From JBOZRQ01 sp050789255 (GTDB taxonomy: Bacteria; Bacillota; Sulfobacillia; Symbiobacteriales; Symbiobacteriaceae), in contig JBOZRQ010000025.1 in the NCBI GenBank assembly GCA_050789255.1, forward strand, positions 1-64,000: a DNA stretch of 64,000 nucleotides, in the 5' to 3' direction. Positions 51,829 to 60,842 of this stretch are shown in pieces. The translations under genes were made by a program, and so were the position numbers. Every line of letters starts with the position of its first letter. The stretch's first letter is position 1. The notes below the pieces were generated by a model, which saw only the letters and a program-made list of their open reading frames with translations, ran no database searches and had not been told where the DNA came from.

Positions 51829-53703
51829 CTATCGGGTCAGCACCCAGGCCAGGTCGAGTTCGGCGAGCTTCTCGGCCGTGGGGGCGCCGGTGCTCCGGTC
51901 CCAGCCGGCCAGGTCGTAGTACTCCTGGGTCGCTCGAGCTATCTCCTCGGGGTCGAGGGCGACGCCGTCGGTGGGGCCGCCGGTGAGCGGCTTAAAGAAC
52001 TTCTTGGGCAGGGCGTCGGCGGCGATATCCAGGCCCTCCCGGGCGTTGAAGGCCCGCATCAGGTTGACCCGGCGCTCGCCGACCTGCATCACCTCATCCA
52101 GGGTGACATCCCAGCCGGTGGCGGATTGGATTAACTGGACCATCTCGCTGGGGCCATAGAGCTGCCAGCTGGAACCGTAGACGAACTGGCAGAGGTTGTA
52201 GGAGTCCAGCGCTGAGTAGAGGAGCTGGGTCCGGTACGTAAAGCGCACCTTGGCCGGCCCCAGGTCCTTGAGGTCCAGGATGTCGGAGATGCCGATCTCC
52301 TCCATGCGGTTCCGGAACAGGGTGCCCGGCTTGGCCCGGAGGGCGGTATCGTGCTCGGAGGACTGGTGGTCGGCGCCGAAGGGGTTGACCGCGTAGATCA
52401 GCGCCATGGAGCGCTTGTGCTGGGGCATGTGGGCGGGGGCCTCGGCACCCTTCACGGTGATCGTCAGTTCCTGGGCGGCGGGGCCCAGGGTGGCGGCGGC
52501 CCGGGCGCTGCCCTCGGCGAGCAGGTTTCCGAGCGTCCCCTGGCGTAAGGCGATCTGCTCGGTCAGCCGGAGCATGGTCTCGGTGGCGCCGAAGCGCAGC
52601 GGCAGGCCGCCCTCCGAGGTGAGGAGCCCATTCTCCCCGGCCTCCAGCGCAAAGGCGATGGTGGCGCCGCAGGCGATGGTGTCCATGCCGTACTTATTGC
52701 ACAGCTCGTTGGCCTTGGAGATGGCGGCCAGGTCATCGATGCCGCAGTACGAGCCGAAGGTGGCGATGGTCTCGTACTCGGGGCCGCCGTAGCGGGGGTC
52801 GACCACGCCGTCGATCTCCACGACCCGCTTGCACTTGATGCCGCAGGCGAAGCAGGTGTCCCGCTCCTTGAGGAACTCGTTATAGAGCCGCTCGCCGGAG
52901 ATGGCGTCGGCCTGCTCGCCGAAGTAGCCCGAGGTGTAGTTGAGGGTGGGCAGGCCGCCCTTGTAGTTCTGCGACGCCACGACCCCCGCCGTGCCAAACT
53001 TGCCGAAGTGGGCGATGCCGGTGGCATCCTCCAGCTCCTTGAAGCGGCGCGCCAGCTCCCGGAACTGCTCGGCGTTGACGGGGCGGGCGGTCTGGGTGCC
53101 CCGGACGGCCACAGCCTTCAGCCGCTTACTGCCCATGACGGCGCCCAATCCGGTGCGGCCGTTGGCGCGGTTGGCCATGTTCATGATGGCGGCGAAGCGG
53201 ACCAGGTTCTCGCCGGCGGGACCCACCTGGGCGATCTCCACCTTGGTGTCGCCGAGCTCGGCCTTGATCAGATCTTCCACATCGCCGGTCACCTTGCCCC
53301 ACAGGTGGCCCGCCGGGCGCAGCTCGGGGACGCCATCCGTCAGCCAGAGGTAGACTGGCTCGGGGGCGGCGCCCAGGAAGACCAGGGCGTCGGCCCCGGC
53401 GTTCTTCATCTCGGCGGGGAAGAAGCCTCCTACTTGCGAGTCGCCTGCCCCACCGGTGATGGGCGACTTGGCCGCGGCGGTCATGCGGCTCTGGCCGGAG
53501 ATTGGTAGGCCGGTCAGCGGGCTGACCGCCATGATCAGGGGGTTGTCGGGGCCTAGGGGGTCGGCCCCGGCGGGGCAGTACTTCCAGAGCAGGTACATGG
53601 CCAGGGCGCTGCCGCCCGGGTACTTGCGGTAGATCTCTTCGGGGAGGGTCTCCCTACGGATTTCGCTGGTGCTCAGGTCTACGATCCAGATGGTCGCCTG
53701 CAC
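51829..53703 (-). CDS. Aldehyde ferredoxin oxidoreductase (tungsten/molybdenum)
   Basis: A 624-residue AOR-family enzyme that oxidises aldehydes to acids with ferredoxin as acceptor, using a tungsto- or molybdo-bispterin and a 4Fe-4S cluster. N-terminal domain (YPGGSALAMYLL; GGFFPAEMKNAGADAL), cluster motif CFACGIKC, and the later Cys in YNLCQF. The AGAENLVRFA-like segment (VGPAGENLVRFA) is typical. GTG start with AGGAGG 8-9 nt upstream. It is the last gene after an SDR and a glutamine-synthetase-like gene. Confidence 0.93.
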   Translation of the reverse strand: MQATIWIVDLSTSEIRRETLPEEIYRKYPGGSALAMYLLWKYCPAGADPLGPDNPLIMAVSPLTGLPISGQSRMTAAAKSPITGGAGDSQVGGFFPAEMKNAGADALVFLGAAPEPVYLWLTDGVPELRPAGHLWGKVTGDVEDLIKAELGDTKVEIAQVGPAGENLVRFAAIMNMANRANGRTGLGAVMGSKRLKAVAVRGTQTARPVNAEQFRELARRFKELEDATGIAHFGKFGTAGVVASQNYKGGLPTLNYTSGYFGEQADAISGERLYNEFLKERDTCFACGIKCKRVVEIDGVVDPRYGGPEYETIATFGSYCGIDDLAAISKANELCNKYGMDTIACGATIAFALEAGENGLLTSEGGLPLRFGATETMLRLTEQIALRQGTLGNLLAEGSARAAATLGPAAQELTITVKGAEAPAHMPQHKRSMALIYAVNPFGADHQSSEHDTALRAKPGTLFRNRMEEIGISDILDLKDLGPAKVRFTYRTQLLYSALDSYNLCQFVYGSSWQLYGPSEMVQLIQSATGWDVTLDEVMQVGERRVNLMRAFNAREGLDIAADALPKKFFKPLTGGPTDGVALDPEEIARATQEYYDLAGWDRSTGAPTAEKLAELDLAWVLTR

Positions 53704-53725
53704 GTAGTTGGTCCTCCTGTAGTTC

Positions 53726-54493
53726 TTAGAAATAGTTGCTCGTGATGCCGCCGTCGATCACCATGACCGCCCCGTTGGTCCAGTCGGACTCGTCGGAGGC
53801 CAGGTAGAGGGCGGCGTTGACGATATCCTCCGGGCGCCCGAACCGGCCGCTGGGCTGGCGGCTTAGCCGCAGCTGGCGGGCGGCCACATCCTTGAGCAGC
53901 CACTCGGTCAGGAGCGGGGTCTCGATGGGACCCGGGCAGATCACGTTGGTGCGAATCCCCTTGGGCCGGAACTGAATCGCCAGGGACTTGGTCAGCGAGA
54001 TGACGGCGCCCTTCGAGGCGGTGTAGGCGTCCTGCGGGACGCTGCAGCCCACCAGGGCCACGAAGGAGGCGATGTTGATGATCGACCCCCGGCCCCGCTT
54101 CATCATCTCGGGGATCACGTGCTTGCAGCCCAGGAAGATGCCGCGCACGTTGACGGCCATCACCTGGTCCCAGACCGCCACGTCGGTGTCGAGCACCGAG
54201 TGGTCGGCCTCGGGCATAATGCCGGCGTTGTTGTAGAGCGCATCGATGCCGCCGTAGCGCTCCACCACGCCGGCCACGGCCCGCTTCACGCTGGCCTCGT
54301 CGGCGACGTCGCAGTGGAAGAAGGCGGCCTCGCCGCCGTTTGAGTGCACGAGATCGACGGTGGTGCGGCCCGCCTGTTCTGCGATGTCGAAGGCGGCGAC
54401 CCTGGCGCCCTCGGCGGCGAAGCGCTCGCAGGCCGCCCGCCCCATGCCGCTGCCCGCCCCGGTGATGATGCAAACCTTATCCTTTAAACGCAT
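53726..54493 (-). CDS. Short-chain dehydrogenase/reductase
   Basis: A 255-residue classical SDR: cofactor loop TGAGSGMG, NNAG, catalytic Ser in NIASFVALVG region, YTASK (Tyr-x3-Lys), and PGPIETPL. FDIAEQAG after the second strand favours NAD over NADP. Oxidises or reduces an alcohol/carbonyl; the substrate is unknown. GGGGGTAG lies upstream of the ATG. 9 bp from the GS-like gene, 22 bp before the AOR gene. Confidence 0.9.
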   Translation of the reverse strand: MRLKDKVCIITGAGSGMGRAACERFAAEGARVAAFDIAEQAGRTTVDLVHSNGGEAAFFHCDVADEASVKRAVAGVVERYGGIDALYNNAGIMPEADHSVLDTDVAVWDQVMAVNVRGIFLGCKHVIPEMMKRGRGSIINIASFVALVGCSVPQDAYTASKGAVISLTKSLAIQFRPKGIRTNVICPGPIETPLLTEWLLKDVAARQLRLSRQPSGRFGRPEDIVNAALYLASDESDWTNGAVMVIDGGITSNYF

Positions 54494-54502
54494 ATGTAGG
54501 TT

Positions 54503-55885
54503 CTACCCCCGTTCGAGATAGCGCTCCCGCTCCCATGTGGTGACGACGGCATCGTAGGCCTGCTGCTCGACCCGGGCCATGTTCAGGTAGTGATCGATGA
54601 CCAGGTCGCCAAAGAGATGGTGGGCCACCTCACTCTCCTCCAGGGCGGCGATCGCCTCGTAGAGCGACCGGGGCACCCGCTGGACCCCTTTGGCGGTATA
54701 GCCGTTGCCCTGGTACTGCGCCGGCGGCTCGATCTGCTGCTCGATGCCGTGCAGGCCGGCGGCGATCATCGCGGCGTACGCCAGGTACGGGTTGGCATCG
54801 CCACCGGGGAAGCGGTTCTCGATGCGTAAGGCTTGGCCGTGGCCCACCACCCGGAAGCCGCAGGTGCGGTTGTCGCGGCCCCATACGATGTTGACGGGCG
54901 CCCAGCTGGCGGCGGCGTAGCGCTTGTATGAGTTGATGTTGCCCGCCACGAAAAGGGAGAGCTCGCGGGCGACGGACATGACGCCGCCCAGGAACCAGCG
55001 CATGGTCTGGGACATGCCGTGGGGGCCGGCCTCGTCGTAGAAGAGGCTTTGCTCGCCGCTCCGGTCCCAGAGGCTCATGTGGATGTGACCGCTGGAGCCG
55101 GTCCAGGTGTGGTCGGGCTTGGCCATGAAGGTGATGCCGTAGCCGTTCAGGGCGGCGATCTCCTTGGCGCCGTGCTTGAAGAGGGCGTGGCGGTCGCTGG
55201 ACTCCAGGGCGCCGTCGTAGTGGATGTTGATCTCGTGCTGGCCCGGCGCCGCCTCGCCCTTGGAGAACTCCACCGGGACGCCGGCCTCGGACATCTGGTT
55301 GCGGAGGAGGCGGTAGAGCGGCTCGGCCTTGGTGCCCTGCAGGAGGTGGTAGTCCTCGTTGTACCAGCCGAAGCGCTGCAGGTTCTGAAAGCCCTTGGCG
55401 TGGGCGGCCTCGAAGGTGTCCTTGAGCAGGTAGAACTCCAGCTCGCTGGCCGCCTTGACGCTCAGGCCCATTGCCGCCGCCTTCTCCAGCTGCCGGCGCA
55501 GGATGGTGCGGGGCGCGATCTCCACGAGCTTGCCGCTGGCCTCGTCCACGGCGTCGGCCAGGACCAGGGTGGTCCTCTCCAGCCAGGGGATCACCCGCAG
55601 GGTGTTCCAGTCGGGCTTCGCCTGCCAGTCGCCGTAGCCGGACTCCCAGTTCATGAGGGCAAAGCCCTCCGGGGTGTTCATCTCCATGTCGGTGCCGAGC
55701 AGGTAGACGCAGAAGTGGGTCCCGTGCTCAAGGCAATGCTGCACGAAGAAATCGCCCCGCACCCGCTTGCCCATCAGGCGCCCCTGCATGTCGCAGATCG
55801 CGACCACCACGGTGTCGACGGCGCCCGCCTGAACCATCTGCCGCAGTTGCTCCACGCTGATCATGCCGCCCGTCGCGTGGGCCAT
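54503..55885 (-). CDS. Glutamine-synthetase-like ligase (PuuA/IpuC type)
   Basis: A 460-residue protein of the GlnA superfamily. Catalytic-domain elements: ASELEFYLL, APGQHEINI, GSSGHIHMSL and RIENRFPGGDANPYL. It lacks the sequence of canonical nitrogen-assimilating GlnA and resembles gamma-glutamyl-amine ligases (for putrescine, isopropylamine and similar). GGAGGGG precedes the ATG at 55885. First gene of an operon with the SDR and AOR, which supports a role in amine or amino-alcohol use. Confidence 0.85.
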   Translation of the reverse strand: MAHATGGMISVEQLRQMVQAGAVDTVVVAICDMQGRLMGKRVRGDFFVQHCLEHGTHFCVYLLGTDMEMNTPEGFALMNWESGYGDWQAKPDWNTLRVIPWLERTTLVLADAVDEASGKLVEIAPRTILRRQLEKAAAMGLSVKAASELEFYLLKDTFEAAHAKGFQNLQRFGWYNEDYHLLQGTKAEPLYRLLRNQMSEAGVPVEFSKGEAAPGQHEINIHYDGALESSDRHALFKHGAKEIAALNGYGITFMAKPDHTWTGSSGHIHMSLWDRSGEQSLFYDEAGPHGMSQTMRWFLGGVMSVARELSLFVAGNINSYKRYAAASWAPVNIVWGRDNRTCGFRVVGHGQALRIENRFPGGDANPYLAYAAMIAAGLHGIEQQIEPPAQYQGNGYTAKGVQRVPRSLYEAIAALEESEVAHHLFGDLVIDHYLNMARVEQQAYDAVVTTWERERYLERG

Positions 55886-56094
55886 GCATATCCCCTCCAG
55901 TCCTCCCTAATAGCTATGAACGCACCCTCCCTTTGATCTAGTTCGTGTGATGTTGTAATGAATCCTGTACGTTACGGGTGGTCGATTCAGACTTTTCCTC
56001 GCGCCGACCTACCCCCGGCTGCGCCCTCGCGAGGGTTTCGGCCTGTCATGGCCAACCAGGTCCTCAGACCGGAACAACGCAGGGGGGCGATCCC
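55886..56094. other. Divergent gap, promoter region of the GS-SDR-AOR operon
   Basis: About 209 bp between the GS-like gene and the ceramidase-like pseudogene. AT-richer segments near 55925-55965 may hold promoters, but I see no convincing -35/-10 pair and no repeat. Confidence 0.4.
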
Positions 56095-57329
56095 GTGACC
56101 CTGATGGCTGGCTGTGCAACCGTCGACATCACACCGCCCATTGGCATCGAACTGGTCGGGTACAGCCGTTCACAGGGGGCCGTCGGCATCCTCGACCGGT
56201 TGCAGGCCACAGCGTTGCTCTTCCAGGAGGACGGGCCGCCCGTAGCTCTGGTGAACATCGACCACCTGGGCATGTTGACCGCACAGGCCATCCCCATGAG
56301 GGCGGCGATCGCCATCGAACTGGGCACCACCATGGAGCGAGTGATGCTCCTCTTCACGCTTACTCACTCGGGGCCGGACACCGAAGGCGAATGTCCAGGA
56401 AGCTGTTCGCCAGGCTGCTGCGAATCTGCGGCCAGCGCATGTGGCCTGGGGCCTGACCCAGGGGCGAATCGGCATGAACCGACGAGAAAATGTCGACGGC
56501 CGGGCTGTCATGGGCAGCAACCCCGTCGGCCCGGTGGATGACCGTATTGGCGTACTGTCGGTGCACGAAGCCGAGAGCAAGCGGCGCATCGCCCTGGTGG
56601 TGACCTGCACAGCCCATGGCAATGTGCTGAAGGGGGACAACCTGTTAGTCTCCGGCGATTTCCCGGGTTGGACTCGCCGACTGCTACAAGGGGCACTCGC
56701 CTGTCCTGTGCTGGTGCACAACGGGGCCGCCGGGAACGTGAACGCCCTGTACCGGGGGAGCCTCGCAGACCTGGAGCGCATGGCCCAAGCGGTCAGCGAC
56801 CCCGTGCTCGGCTTGCTCCCCGAACTCACGCCGGCGTCCGACGCGCCGCTGTGGTGCCGCTCGGTGCACGTGCAGGCACCGCTGCTGCCGCTGCCTGAGC
56901 CTGATGCGGCTGCAGCCCTGGCTGCGACCGTGCACGAGCGCTGGGGCGTCGATACGGCGCCCTGGCTCCAAGCTGTACAGGCCATGTATGCCAAGGGGAG
57001 AGCGGCATCCCTTCCTGGCTATTGAGGTCCAGCTATGCCGTGTTGGCAGCGTCTCCCTTGCTGGCATTCCCCTGGAACCCTTTGCCGAGACCGCCCTCGA
57101 CATCGCTAGCCGCCTGGGGTCACCGCTGCACTTCTTCGGCGGCTACACCAACGGTTGGACCGGTTACCTGCCCACCGCTGAGGAGTTTGCTTTCGGAGGG
57201 TACGCGGTGGACTGGAACCCGGTCTATGCAGGCTGGCTGGGCGGCCTGTACATGCCCGCGCAGCCCCAGGTGCCTGAGTTGGTAATCAACGCAGTTTCTG
57301 CCCTTGTGCACTGTACCAAATTTACTTGA
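56095..57329 (+). pseudogene. Frameshifted neutral/alkaline ceramidase-like protein
   Basis: Three successive frames join into one protein. Frame 1 from GTG 56095 (AGCATVDITPPIGIELVGYSR ... TLTHSGPDTEG) leads into frame 2 from about 56390 (QEAVRQAAANLRPAHVAWG ... HGNVLKGDNLLVSGDFPG ... HNGAAGNVNA), which leads into frame 3 from about 56995 (HPFLAIEVQLCRVG ... LHFFGGYTNGWTGYLPTAEEF). The motifs fit the neutral/alkaline non-lysosomal ceramidase-like family. Two single-base-type shifts near 56385-56400 and 56990-57000 break it. AGGGGGGCGA precedes the GTG. Sequencing error is possible but two shifts argue for decay. Confidence 0.8.
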
Positions 57330-57592
57330 GGCGGGCTGGATGGTGCGACCAGGCTGGTCGATCGACAGGGTTCGGCAGTAATCGCCGGAATCCGACCGGT
57401 TCTGGGGCCTTTGATCGGCTCTCCGAGGGGGTGGGCGCCCTGCTCCCGTAAATTTGACAATGTCGGGTTGGCTTGCACTGTCTCAAATCTGCGTAAATCA
57501 CCTGCCGCATGCAGGGCTGCATAACCAGGGCGTGGAACCACGTGCCACGCACCGGCGTCATACAAGCATTACCGGAGGGGGGGCCGCTGGGC
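57330..57592. other. Intergenic, no gene seen
   Basis: About 260 bp between two pseudogenes. It contains a TTGACA at 57457 without a convincing -10, and a short GCGTGG/CCACGC inverted repeat near 57530-57550. No coding frame is supported. Confidence 0.4.
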
Positions 57593-57934
57593 GTGAGGAG
57601 ACTGGCAATCGTGCTGCTGGCTGCGGCCGTTTTGGCGTTATGCGCCTACTAGTTCCCCGTGGGCGGCGCCATATGGAGCGCAAGCCAGGTGACCGGCCTT
57701 GCTCAAGTCCAGGGGCAGACCCGGTTCGAGTTGCGCGACCCACGGATGCTTGCCTCGGCAGTTGGTGAGGCCTTGGCCGCCGCACGCGTGGATCGGTTCC
57801 GCAGGTACTTGCCGGGAACCCGCTGTCATCCCCTCCACCTGGCATTCGAGACTTCGGGCAAGTGGGTCGATGTACACCTTCAGTGCACAAGTGGACTCCA
57901 GTTCGACTACATCCCAAGAGAAGCGTGGCGCTAG
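57593..57934 (+). pseudogene. Secreted protein gene interrupted by an in-frame TAG
   Basis: A GTG at 57593 with GGAGGGGGGG upstream starts a typical signal sequence (VRRLAIVLLAAAVLALCAY). A TAG at 57650-57652 interrupts it. The same frame then stays open for 94 codons with normal codon use (FELRDPRMLASAVGEALAAA ... REAWR). The whole would be a 113-residue exported protein. Family not recognised. Either a pseudogene, a sequencing error or, less likely, stop read-through. Confidence 0.65.
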
Positions 57935-57948
57935 GAGGGAGATACCGC

Positions 57949-58425
57949 TTGCCATTCGAGGGATCCTATATGTGGCGACTGCGGCAGAAGGTTGGGCATG
58001 AGAAGATCATCATGCCGGGCGTCTGCGCGATTATCCTCGATGAAGAGAACCGGGTGCTGCTGGAGCACCGCCGGGACTTTGGCCTGTGGCTGCTCCCCGG
58101 TGGGGCGTGTGAACTTGGAGAGTCGGTCCTGGAAGCTCTGCACCGGGAGGTTCTAGAGGAGACGGGTCTGTGCGTCGAGTCCGCAGCGCTGATGGCGCTC
58201 AACACGGGCCCGCGCTTTGACGTGACCTATCCCAACGGAGATCAGGTGCAGAACTTTTCAGCGGTCTTTCATGTCTCCCGGTGGTCCGGCGCCCTGGCTC
58301 ACGACGATACCGAGTCGCACGGGGTGAAGTGGTGGCCCCTCGCCCAGTTGCCTTTGCTGGCGCCAGACGCGGCTGAGCGGTTGAGCGACTTCCTGAGTTG
58401 GCAGGGCAGTGTCATCTTGAAATAG
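57949..58425 (+). CDS. NUDIX hydrolase
   Basis: A 158-residue NUDIX enzyme with a perfect box (GGACELGESVLEALHREVLEETGL region, split here: GGACELGES and REVLEETGL). Hydrolyses a nucleoside diphosphate linked to another group; the substrate cannot be predicted. The TTG at 57949 is chosen because AGGAGG lies 10 nt upstream; ATG 57970 is the alternative. Its 3' neighbour, a lipoprotein gene, follows after 14 bp. Confidence 0.9.
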   Translation: MPFEGSYMWRLRQKVGHEKIIMPGVCAIILDEENRVLLEHRRDFGLWLLPGGACELGESVLEALHREVLEETGLCVESAALMALNTGPRFDVTYPNGDQVQNFSAVFHVSRWSGALAHDDTESHGVKWWPLAQLPLLAPDAAERLSDFLSWQGSVILK

Positions 58426-58439
58426 GAGGTGTGCGGCCC

Positions 58440-58991
58440 ATGCGAGCGGTCGCTGTCATGCTGGTCCTCGTTGCCGTTGCGGGATGTGGGGGCAGGACCC
58501 CGGACACGGTGCCGCCCGTAAATCAAGCCCCAGCCCAGGCTTCGCCCACACCGCCGGGCGAAGGGGAACTTCCCGTCCAGAACGGGATTACCGGCCAGAT
58601 GATCACCTTGCCGGATGGCACCCGGTTTACCGCGACGGGTCCGGACCAACCGGACGTGGCGAACGTTCGCCTGGAGATTCTCGGCATCGGTAACAACGGC
58701 GGCAACCCGGTGGCGATGGCCGCCGGCAACCACGTCGAGTCCATCGTCCAGGAGGAAGTGACCCTGCCCGTCGGCAAGGCCTACCTGGCCGTGGTGGTCC
58801 GGGGCCAGCCTGCCGCCGCCCAATCCACCGAGAGGAGCACCGAACTGTGGCTGATCGCCGTCCGTAAGCACCCCACCCGACCGGATATGGGGTTGGCTTA
58901 CGCCATCACTGGCAAAATCACGGGGGACCTGCAGAAGGCCAAGGCGCAGTTCCTGGAGCTGGGCAAGTACTGGCGATTACCGGCAGAGTAA
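58440..58991 (+). CDS. Lipoprotein of unknown function
   Basis: A 183-residue lipoprotein: signal peptide with lipobox VAGC (Cys16), a Pro-rich linker, then a beta-rich domain (MITLPDGTRFTATG; LEILGIGNNGGNPVAMAAGN; YLAVVVRG). It could be a DUF4352-like immunoglobulin fold, but I am not sure. TAGGAGGTG precedes the ATG. Likely co-transcribed with the NUDIX gene; a terminator follows. Confidence 0.75.
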   Translation: MRAVAVMLVLVAVAGCGGRTPDTVPPVNQAPAQASPTPPGEGELPVQNGITGQMITLPDGTRFTATGPDQPDVANVRLEILGIGNNGGNPVAMAAGNHVESIVQEEVTLPVGKAYLAVVVRGQPAAAQSTERSTELWLIAVRKHPTRPDMGLAYAITGKITGDLQKAKAQFLELGKYWRLPAE

Positions 58992-58995
58992 AGTC

Positions 58996-59039
58996 AAGGG
59001 CTGCAAGCCGCACACAAGGCGGTTTGCAGCCTTTATTTC
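58996..59039 (+). terminator. Intrinsic terminator
   Basis: AAGGGCTGCAAGCCGC pairs with GCGGTTTGCAGCCTTT (one mismatch, one wobble), followed by ATTTC. It ends the NUDIX-lipoprotein unit. Confidence 0.85.
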
Positions 59040-59258
59040 ATCTCTGCATAGGCTCGGTAACTTTTGGGATTGGCGCCCGCGCCCCGCAAGCCGCATTGCA
59101 CCGTCCACATTGTTCCGGAGCCAGTGGAGCGAAGCCTGAAACCCGCATTCCTTCGACGCCCCCGATGCTCTCTGGAACAATCTGAACAGGTTTTCGGCCG
59201 TTTGGGGCTCAAGCCAGTGTTCAAAAGTTCCCGAGCACCCGTTGGACTCAGGTTTCGT

Positions 59259-59288
59259 TTGCCCAACTCTGCCAAATCGGGGTAAACT
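59259..59288 (+). promoter_or_regulatory. Candidate promoter of rsmB
   Basis: TTGCCC (59259-59264), 18 bp, TAAACT (59283-59288), 31 bp before the rsmB start. The rest of the 280-bp gap before it holds no gene I can support. Confidence 0.5.
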
Positions 59289-59318
59289 GAAAGGTAGTCT
59301 TTAAGCGGAGGCGAGCAA

Positions 59319-60695
59319 ATGGCCCGACCCGAACAGACCCCGGCAGGCTCGGCGCGCGAGGTGGCCCTCAGGGCGCTGCGTGACGTCGATGTGAAAGATG
59401 CGTTTGCCAACCTCGCCCTCGATGCCCACCTGAGCAAGAGCAAGCTGGCAGGGCGCGACCGCGGCCTTGCCACCGAACTTACATACGGCGTCACCCGGCG
59501 CCGTGCGAGCATCGACTGGGCGCTGGGCCAGGTGGTGACCCGGCCCCTCGAGCAAACGGACCCCTGGGCGCGCAACATCCTGCGCGAGGCGGTCTACCAG
59601 ATCCTCTACATGGAGCGCATCCCCCGCTCCGCCGCCGTCGACGAGGCGGTGGAGCTGGCCAAGAAGTACGGCCACGTGGGCGTCTCCAAGTTCGTCAACG
59701 GCGTGCTGCGCAACCTGATCCGAAGACTTCCTGACCTGCGCTGGCCAAGCCCAACAGAGGGTCCAAAGGCCCTCGCCATCCTGCACTCCCACCCCGAGTG
59801 GCTGGTCAAGGAGTGGACCGAGCGCTTCGGCGTTAACCAGGCCATCGAGATGATGGAGGCCAGCAACCGCGTCCCGCCGCTGACCATCCGGGCCAACAGC
59901 CTCAAGGCGACCCGGGAGGAGGTGGCCGAGGCGCTGAAGGCGGAGGAGGTCGCCACCGAGCCGACCCCGTACTCGCCCCAAGGCCTGGTGGTCCACGAGC
60001 TGACCTCGTCCTCCTTCCTGGACAGGCTCAAGGCGATGAAGCAGGGGCTCTTCACCGTGCAGGACGAGTCCTCCATGCTGGTGGCGCCCGCCCTGGACCC
60101 CCAGCCCGGCTGGTTCGTCATCGACATGGCGGCGGCGCCCGGCGGCAAGTCGACCCACCTGGCCGAGCTGATGAAGAACGAGGGCAAGGTGCTGGCGGTC
60201 GACGTGCACGACCACAAGGTCGACCTGATCGAGCAGAACGCCAAGCGGTTGGGCGCCACCATCGTAGAGGGGCTCTGCCTGGATGCCCGCGAGGTGGGCA
60301 AGCTGATGCCTGCGAAGGCGGACGCCATCCTCTGCGACGTGCCCTGCTCCGGCCTGGGCACCCTGGCCCGCCGGCCCGACGCCCGCTGGCGCAAGCAGGC
60401 CACCGATCCCCAGGAGTTGGCCCCGGTGCAGCGGGCGATCCTGGAGAGCGCGGCGACTGCGCTCATGCCCGGCGGGGTCCTGGTCTACTCCACCTGCACG
60501 ATCCACCCGGCGGAGAACCAGGGCATGGTCGAGTCCTTCCTGCTTGATCACCCCGAGTTCACCCTCGACCCGATCCGGGAGCACCTCCCAGCAAGCGTGC
60601 CTGCCGACGCAACGGAGGGTGGCTATCTGCAGTTGCTGCCCCACAAGCACGGCACCGACGGGTTCTTTATTGCGCGCATGCGTAAACGGGTCTAG
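59319..60695 (+). CDS. rsmB: 16S rRNA m5C967 methyltransferase
   Basis: A 458-residue RsmB/Sun protein. N-terminal NusB-like RNA-binding domain (1-140; AREVALRALRDV ... VNGVLRNLIRR). SAM-dependent methyltransferase with AAAPGGKSTHLA, CDVPCSGLGTLARRPD (first catalytic Cys) and STCTIHPAEN (second Cys). AGCGGAGG precedes the ATG. In other Firmicutes this gene follows fmt; here it resumes the cluster after the inserted segment. Confidence 0.95.
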   Translation: MARPEQTPAGSAREVALRALRDVDVKDAFANLALDAHLSKSKLAGRDRGLATELTYGVTRRRASIDWALGQVVTRPLEQTDPWARNILREAVYQILYMERIPRSAAVDEAVELAKKYGHVGVSKFVNGVLRNLIRRLPDLRWPSPTEGPKALAILHSHPEWLVKEWTERFGVNQAIEMMEASNRVPPLTIRANSLKATREEVAEALKAEEVATEPTPYSPQGLVVHELTSSSFLDRLKAMKQGLFTVQDESSMLVAPALDPQPGWFVIDMAAAPGGKSTHLAELMKNEGKVLAVDVHDHKVDLIEQNAKRLGATIVEGLCLDAREVGKLMPAKADAILCDVPCSGLGTLARRPDARWRKQATDPQELAPVQRAILESAATALMPGGVLVYSTCTIHPAENQGMVESFLLDHPEFTLDPIREHLPASVPADATEGGYLQLLPHKHGTDGFFIARMRKRV

Positions 60696-60728
60696 GTGCC
60701 CCCGTGCTGGGGGCGCCGGAATCCGGCA

Positions 60729-60759
60729 GGCATGGGCCAAGCCAAAACTGGCCCATGCC
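60729..60759 (+). terminator. Hairpin between rsmB and rlmN
   Basis: GGCATGGGCCA (60729-60739) and TGGCCCATGCC (60749-60759) form a perfect 11-bp stem without a T-run. It may be a partial terminator or an RNA-processing site. Confidence 0.55.
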
Positions 60760-60842
60760 GAGAGGACCTAACAGAGGAAACCACTCCGCCCGGCGAGAAG
60801 TTACACAGCCGGCGGTCGACTAGATACCATGGAGGATACAGG

